From positions 1-8,970 of the forward strand of contig CAYVKM010000119.1 in NCBI GenBank assembly GCA_964452045.1: a DNA stretch of 8,970 bases. The letters are read 5' to 3'. Made by a program: the position numbers and the translations under genes. The notes below the pieces were generated by a model. The model had not been told where the DNA came from. It saw only the letters and a program-made list of their open reading frames with translations, and searched no databases. This document shows positions 5,469 through 8,970 of this stretch, in pieces. Origin of the DNA: CAYVKM01 sp964452045 (GTDB lineage: Bacteria; Calditrichota; Calditrichia; RBG-13-44-9). The number at the start of each line of letters is the position of its first letter. Position 1 is the stretch's first letter.

Positions 5469-7502
5469 TTGGATGACCGTTTAACTTTCAAGCGTAATAT
5501 CGGTTTGTTCATGGCATCGATGATTGGTATTGGTGCTATGATGGGACCCGGAATCTTTGCTCTACCTGGTGAGCTTGCAAAGATGATAGGTCCATTAGGG
5601 ATTGCTGTTTATTTTGTGATGGGCATAGTGACGCTGTTTACCGCCCTCAATTATAGTGAACTAGGCGCAGCACTTCCAATCGCCGGTGGTGGATATTCCT
5701 TCACAAGTTTAACCTTAAACAGGCCCGTCTCATTTTTTACCGGTTGGTTTTTTTGGATTGGCAATACGGTTGGTTGTGCAATGTATGCCATAATTTTTGC
5801 ATTAACGATTCGTGGTTATTTTTGGCCCGAGGCGAATATTCCCGTTCTTGTTGCTGCAACCACCTTATTGTTTACAATAATTAATTTTAGAGGGATGTCT
5901 GAAGCTCTAAAATTAATTACGGTAATGAATCTGGTTGAATTGGTAATATTGTTGGGAGTAGCCGCTCTTGGGCTTTCTTCAGTTAAAGCTCCGAACCTCG
6001 AACCTTTGGCGCCAATCGGATTATCGCCCTTTCTTCCCTCAATGGCGCTTATCTATATTTCTTATGTCGGCTTCGAACTGATTACCGTTGCATCCGAAGA
6101 AATTATAAATCCGGGAAAAACCATTCCGAAAGCCATATTAATCACTTTGGGTGTTGGGATTTTAATTTATGTATTCGTGGTTTTCGTTATGATGGGTGCG
6201 GTTAATTACAAGGAGCTTGCTCAAAATGATGTACCATTCATCTATACTGCGGAAAAAATATTAGGGCCCTGGGGGCGATGGATTGCCGTTTTGGCCACCA
6301 TTATGGCAAGTCTTTCAGCATTCAGCGTAACATTGGGTGCCAGCGCAAGAGTCCTTTTTGCCTTAGGAAGAGACGGACATTTCCCCTGGATTCTTGCCAA
6401 ACTACACGCAAAGTTTCGCACTCCATATATTGCGCTTTTTGTATGTGCGGTCATTGTCATTATTTTTGGTTCTACTGGTATTGTAAAGTTCGCCGCTTCG
6501 ATGAGTGATTTCGGCTATTTAATGGGATTGGGAGTGGTCAATTATGCGGTAATTGCTCTGCATAAAAAAATGCCCAACTTAAGGCGTCCATTTAAAGTTG
6601 TCTTATTCCCATATATTCCCATTCTCGGGATTCTCTCCTGCTGGCTCTTTGTTCCTGCATTGGAGACGAGGAGTTTTATTTTGGGTGGTGTATTAACACT
6701 TATTGGCGGCACAATTTACTTGTTCAGACCTGTGAATCGTGCCGAAATTCGCAATGTTACTAAAACTTTTTCAAAATTATATATATGGTTTCAATTATTA
6801 AGGAGAAATCGTATGAGAGTACTAATCATAGACGGAGGAAAATTAGGCAGAAACATAGCCGACCGTCTTTTGGCGAAAGACGAACTTCGTATAATGTTTC
6901 GATCAGTAGAACACCAACTCATATTTATTGAGGAGGATGAAAAAATTTGTATGCAGCTGGAAGAGAGATATCACATGCCAATTATTCAGGGAGATGGAAG
7001 TAAAAGAGAAATTATTGAACAGGCCGGTGTAAAAAACATTGATGTAGCGATTGCAGCTTCAAATGATGACGGCCGAAATGTAATTGTTGCGCTGCAGGCA
7101 AAGCGGATCGGGATACCACAGGTAATCGCTATTGTGCAAGATCCTGATTATATGCCTCTCCTCGAAGAAAACGGCATCGTTACCATCAGTTCTCCCTGGT
7201 CGACTGCAGCGATGGTTGAGAACTATTTGGATAGGCCGGGTGTTGCACAATTATTTGAGATTGGTCATGGTGTTGCAAGTTTGCTGGGAGTTGTTGTTTC
7301 CGAAAAAGCCACTGTAGCCGGGAAATTAATTCGCGAAATTGATATACCAAAAGAGTGCGTAGTTGCTGCCGTTATCCGGGGTAATGATTTTGTTGTACCG
7401 CGCGGTGATACGAAAATAGAGGCGAATGATCGGGTTATTTTTGTCGGACCGGCGGTGTTTATCAAAAAAGCACAGGACATTTTCTCTATCAAAAAAAAAT
7501 GA
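5469..7502 (+). CDS. APC-superfamily amino acid permease fused to C-terminal RCK (TrkA-N + TrkA-C) domain
   Basis: A 677-residue inner-membrane transporter. Residues about 8-425 form an APC amino acid permease with about 12 TM segments. The TM1 substrate loop reads GAMMGPGIFALPG (22-34), TM6 reads YISYVGFELITVASEE (196-211) followed by NPGKTIPKAI, and the TM8 region reads GASARVLFALGRDGHFP (290-306). Residues 449-677 are a complete RCK module. The Rossmann start is VLIIDGGKLGRNIADRL (451-467), with GGxxG in place of the usual GxGxxG. It continues with the acidic ribose-binding end IEED, then GDGSKREIIEQAGV and AASNDDGRNVIVALQAK. A TrkA-C ligand domain closes it (ASLLGVVVSEKATVAGKL through DRVIFVGP). 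The fusion implies amino acid or cation uptake gated by a nucleotide or similar ligand. The start must be TTG 5469 (TAA lies in frame at 5463), since the next Met falls inside TM1; no SD is visible. Substrate is not assignable. See the internal start at 6813. Confidence 0.9.
   Translation: MDDRLTFKRNIGLFMASMIGIGAMMGPGIFALPGELAKMIGPLGIAVYFVMGIVTLFTALNYSELGAALPIAGGGYSFTSLTLNRPVSFFTGWFFWIGNTVGCAMYAIIFALTIRGYFWPEANIPVLVAATTLLFTIINFRGMSEALKLITVMNLVELVILLGVAALGLSSVKAPNLEPLAPIGLSPFLPSMALIYISYVGFELITVASEEIINPGKTIPKAILITLGVGILIYVFVVFVMMGAVNYKELAQNDVPFIYTAEKILGPWGRWIAVLATIMASLSAFSVTLGASARVLFALGRDGHFPWILAKLHAKFRTPYIALFVCAVIVIIFGSTGIVKFAASMSDFGYLMGLGVVNYAVIALHKKMPNLRRPFKVVLFPYIPILGILSCWLFVPALETRSFILGGVLTLIGGTIYLFRPVNRAEIRNVTKTFSKLYIWFQLLRRNRMRVLIIDGGKLGRNIADRLLAKDELRIMFRSVEHQLIFIEEDEKICMQLEERYHMPIIQGDGSKREIIEQAGVKNIDVAIAASNDDGRNVIVALQAKRIGIPQVIAIVQDPDYMPLLEENGIVTISSPWSTAAMVENYLDRPGVAQLFEIGHGVASLLGVVVSEKATVAGKLIREIDIPKECVVAAVIRGNDFVVPRGDTKIEANDRVIFVGPAVFIKKAQDIFSIKKK
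6800..6815 (+). promoter_or_regulatory. internal Shine-Dalgarno plus ATG at the RCK domain boundary
   Basis: AAGGAG at 6800-6805 precedes an in-frame ATG at 6813-6815 by 7 nt. This ATG is codon 449 of the permease-RCK gene and lies two residues before the first beta strand of the Rossmann fold (MRVLIIDGG). Translation from here would give a free 229-aa RCK protein, about the length of KtrA-type subunits. The SD is as strong as those of the neighbouring genes and much better than the region before the gene's own TTG start. Confidence 0.6.
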
Positions 7503-7817
7503 GTAAAAGTATTTAAAGTTGTGACTGAATTGATTGTGATGCAGGATATTTAAACTCATGGTGGTTGTACTTGATATATTTAGGAATACAAAACAATCCT
7601 GCTCTTTTTTTCTTCCTGCTTCTCTCCGCTAATGAAATCATAAGTAAATTGGATTGTTAACTGATTGTCAAAAACGGAGAAATGGAGCCAGAAAGGAGTG
7701 GAGCATTTGGAATTTATTTTCAGATATAGACACAGTTTCCTCACATTCAATATATTAAATTAGGGTATTCTATTTATTCAATTTTATATTTGATGGAATA
7801 AATATGCAGGTGTACAA
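7503..7817. other. intergenic region between permease-RCK and methyltransferase genes
   Basis: This 315-bp noncoding stretch holds one inverted repeat with a T tract (7541-7610). A purine-rich patch near 7685-7730 vaguely resembles the 5' half of repeat copy B. The 3' end is AT-rich, with TATATTTG at 7785-7792 about 25 nt before the methyltransferase start. That motif fits the Bacteroidetes-type -7 element, but no -33 element is evident. Otherwise I see nothing in it. Confidence 0.4.
7541..7610 (+). terminator. possible long-loop terminator after the permease-RCK gene
   Basis: GCAGGAT (7541-7547) is the exact reverse complement of ATCCTGC (7596-7602), which is followed by TC and seven T residues (7604-7610). 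The position, about 40 nt after the stop codon, and the T tract fit an intrinsic terminator. The 48-nt loop is longer than usual, so an additional internal fold or a small structured RNA are alternatives. Confidence 0.35.
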
Positions 7818-8651
7818 ATGCGAAAATTGAAAAGGACCATTATCAAAACACCAATTCTTGGTCGGATTGTCCTCTTCATTTACCGGGCTAAATTGGCTCT
7901 TGGGTATTTCCGTGGACCTTTGTCTGATTTAGTAAAGTGGTTATTCAGGTCTAATGAAATCACAAACTTTACCTACAATCTGGAGGAAACCAATAAGCGG
8001 TATTTAGCCTCGTTAATTGCTGATATTGTGAATGAAAAAATCGATGTGATTATGACCTACTTTGAAGAGATAGAATCAAATAGTGATATACGAAAGCATA
8101 TTGCCGATGCGACCCAAAAAAGCGATTTGGCATTTTGGGCAGACAAAGAAGTACGGTTTGGCAGAAGGATTGGGTGGTATGCGCTGGTAAGAGCCCTGAA
8201 ACCGAAGATCATTATGGAAACCGGGGTAGACAAGGGATTGGGGGCGTGTGTGTTGATCTCGGCGTTGATGAGAAACAAAGAAGAGGGATATGAAGGACGG
8301 TATTATGGAACAGATATAAATCCGGAGGCAGGTTACTTACTATCAGGTGAATACGCAAATTATGGCACTATTTTATTTGGAGATTCCATCCAGTCTTTAA
8401 AGAAATTTGATGGTGTGATTGACTTGTTTATAAATGACAGTGATCATTCAGCGGAATATGAAGCTGAAGAATATAAAACAGTTGCCAGCAAGCTTTCTGC
8501 ACATGCGGTAATTCTGGGGGACAATTCTCATTGCACGGACAAGCTGCTTGAGTTCTCGTTGAAGATGAATCGGCATTTTGTCTTCTTCCGGGAAAAACCA
8601 AAAGAACACTGGTATCCGGGAGCAGGTATAGGAATTTCATTTAAAAGATGA
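7818..8651 (+). CDS. class I SAM-dependent methyltransferase with COMT-like metal site
   Basis: A 277-residue protein, probably a Methyltransf_24-type class I methyltransferase. Residues 1-100 are a basic, partly amphipathic and helical N-terminal extension (TPILGRIVLFIYRAKLAL) that may touch the membrane. The Rossmann core starts at about 130. Motif I is METGVDKGLGA (133-143), YGTDIN (163-168) carries the acidic residue for the SAM ribose, and GDSIQSL is at 188-194. INDSDHSAEYEAEEY (205-219) is followed by ILGDN (232-236). Asp207 and Asp235-Asn236 are 28 residues apart, the same spacing as the Mg-binding Asp141 and Asp169-Asn170 of catechol O-methyltransferase. An O-methylation of a sugar or catechol-like acceptor is therefore plausible but unproven. 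The ATG at 7818 has only a weak SD (AGGTG at 7808-7812, 5-nt spacer). The long gap after the permease gene suggests its own transcript. Repeat copy C begins 58 nt after its stop. Confidence 0.82.
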   Translation: MRKLKRTIIKTPILGRIVLFIYRAKLALGYFRGPLSDLVKWLFRSNEITNFTYNLEETNKRYLASLIADIVNEKIDVIMTYFEEIESNSDIRKHIADATQKSDLAFWADKEVRFGRRIGWYALVRALKPKIIMETGVDKGLGACVLISALMRNKEEGYEGRYYGTDINPEAGYLLSGEYANYGTILFGDSIQSLKKFDGVIDLFINDSDHSAEYEAEEYKTVASKLSAHAVILGDNSHCTDKLLEFSLKMNRHFVFFREKPKEHWYPGAGIGISFKR

Positions 8652-8709
8652 GAAGAATCCGTGAGGCCGATGGTTTTCATAATACTAATGAGGAAGTTTA
8701 AACTGTACT

Positions 8710-8850
8710 GGTTGATTATCAATCCGCGAATTGGGAAGAGGGATGTTGGATTATCGGAGTAATGCCTATTCACAAAATATTTCTGGTAATTTTAAAATTC
8801 ATTTTGTAAAATAAACAGATTTTATATGGGGTAGGCGTGGAAGGGAGATC
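8710..8850 (+). repeat. dispersed intergenic repeat, copy C
   Basis: The core at 8767-8817 is 43/51 identical, ungapped, to copy B 5021-5071, and the 5' section 8710-8729 matches 4961-4980 at 14/20. The distances between the blocks agree within 3 nt. In the core, the hairpin sequence of copy B is replaced by a different self-complementary segment (AATTTTAAAATT around 8788-8799), so pairing potential is kept while sequence differs. It starts 58 nt after the methyltransferase stop, in the same orientation as the other copies. The 3' end past 8820 is poorly conserved. Confidence 0.62.
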
Positions 8851-8923
8851 GGTAGGAACGTAATTAATTTAATTTTTCATCGAAGCAATATTCTTAAATT
8901 ATTCATCTAAACAAGGAAGGTGA

Positions 8924-8970
8924 ATGCCAAAATTTGCCACGATTCACAAAGGAACACCTGTAAAAGAATT
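8924..8970 (+). CDS. 5' end of an unidentified gene, truncated by window edge
   Basis: ATG at 8924 is preceded by AAGGAAGG (8913-8920), one of the better SDs in the window; the AAGGA part is spaced 6 nt from the ATG. The 15 full codons visible (MPKFATIHKGTPVKE) stay open to the right edge. This is too short for any family assignment. The strength of the SD and the absence of another reading make a real gene likely. Confidence 0.6.
   Translation, partial: MPKFATIHKGTPVKE

Noticed and set aside
8670..8762. 30-codon ORF (MVFIILMRKFKLYW...) with GAGG four nt upstream
   Set aside because: It runs into repeat copy C, whose aligned copy B has a stop in the equivalent frame, and the composition looks fortuitous.

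Overview
The window is bacterial, AT-rich by eye, and every supported gene lies on the + strand. Most genes have clear Shine-Dalgarno (SD) sequences (AAAGGAGG, AAGGAG, GGAGGG). One protein carries a lipoprotein signal with a loose lipobox. This suggests a Gram-negative bacterium outside the SD-poor Bacteroidetes proper, possibly another FCB-type lineage. That placement is a weak inference, because no rRNA or marker gene is present.

Layout. (1) 2-721: 3' part of a CPBP-family membrane metalloprotease, open to the left edge. (2) 722-1079: a possible 25-codon ORF, repeat copy A, and a weak terminator-like hairpin. (3) 1080-2165: a secreted lipoprotein with beta-propeller-like repeats, followed by a terminator-like hairpin at 2228-2258. 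(4) 2412-4365: a three-gene operon of small soluble enzymes: a DHFR/RibD-C-like reductase, a double-domain PhnB-like VOC protein, and a single-domain VOC protein, with gaps of 23 and 26 nt. (5) 4567-4953: a SnoaL-like protein. (6) 4954-5468: a 515-bp noncoding stretch with repeat copy B, a 10-bp inverted repeat with a 54-nt spacer, and an unexplained AT-rich leader. (7) 5469-7502: an APC-type amino acid permease fused to a complete RCK (TrkA-N plus TrkA-C) regulatory module. (8) 7818-8651: a SAM-dependent methyltransferase with a COMT-like metal site. (9) 8652-8923: noncoding, with repeat copy C. (10) 8924-8970: the first codons of another gene, cut by the right edge.

The gene content is accessory in style: small detoxification or stress-type enzymes and single genes separated by long intergenic spacers. 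No phage, IS, CRISPR, tRNA or rRNA was seen.

Two signals stand out. First, the permease-RCK fusion begins at a TTG codon with no visible SD, yet has a textbook SD (AAGGAG, 7-nt spacing) and an ATG exactly at the start of the RCK domain. The gene may therefore make both a full-length transporter and a free 229-aa KtrA-sized RCK subunit. Second, a previously unlabelled repeat family of about 140 bp occurs three times in the same orientation, each copy beginning within about 60 nt downstream of a stop codon.
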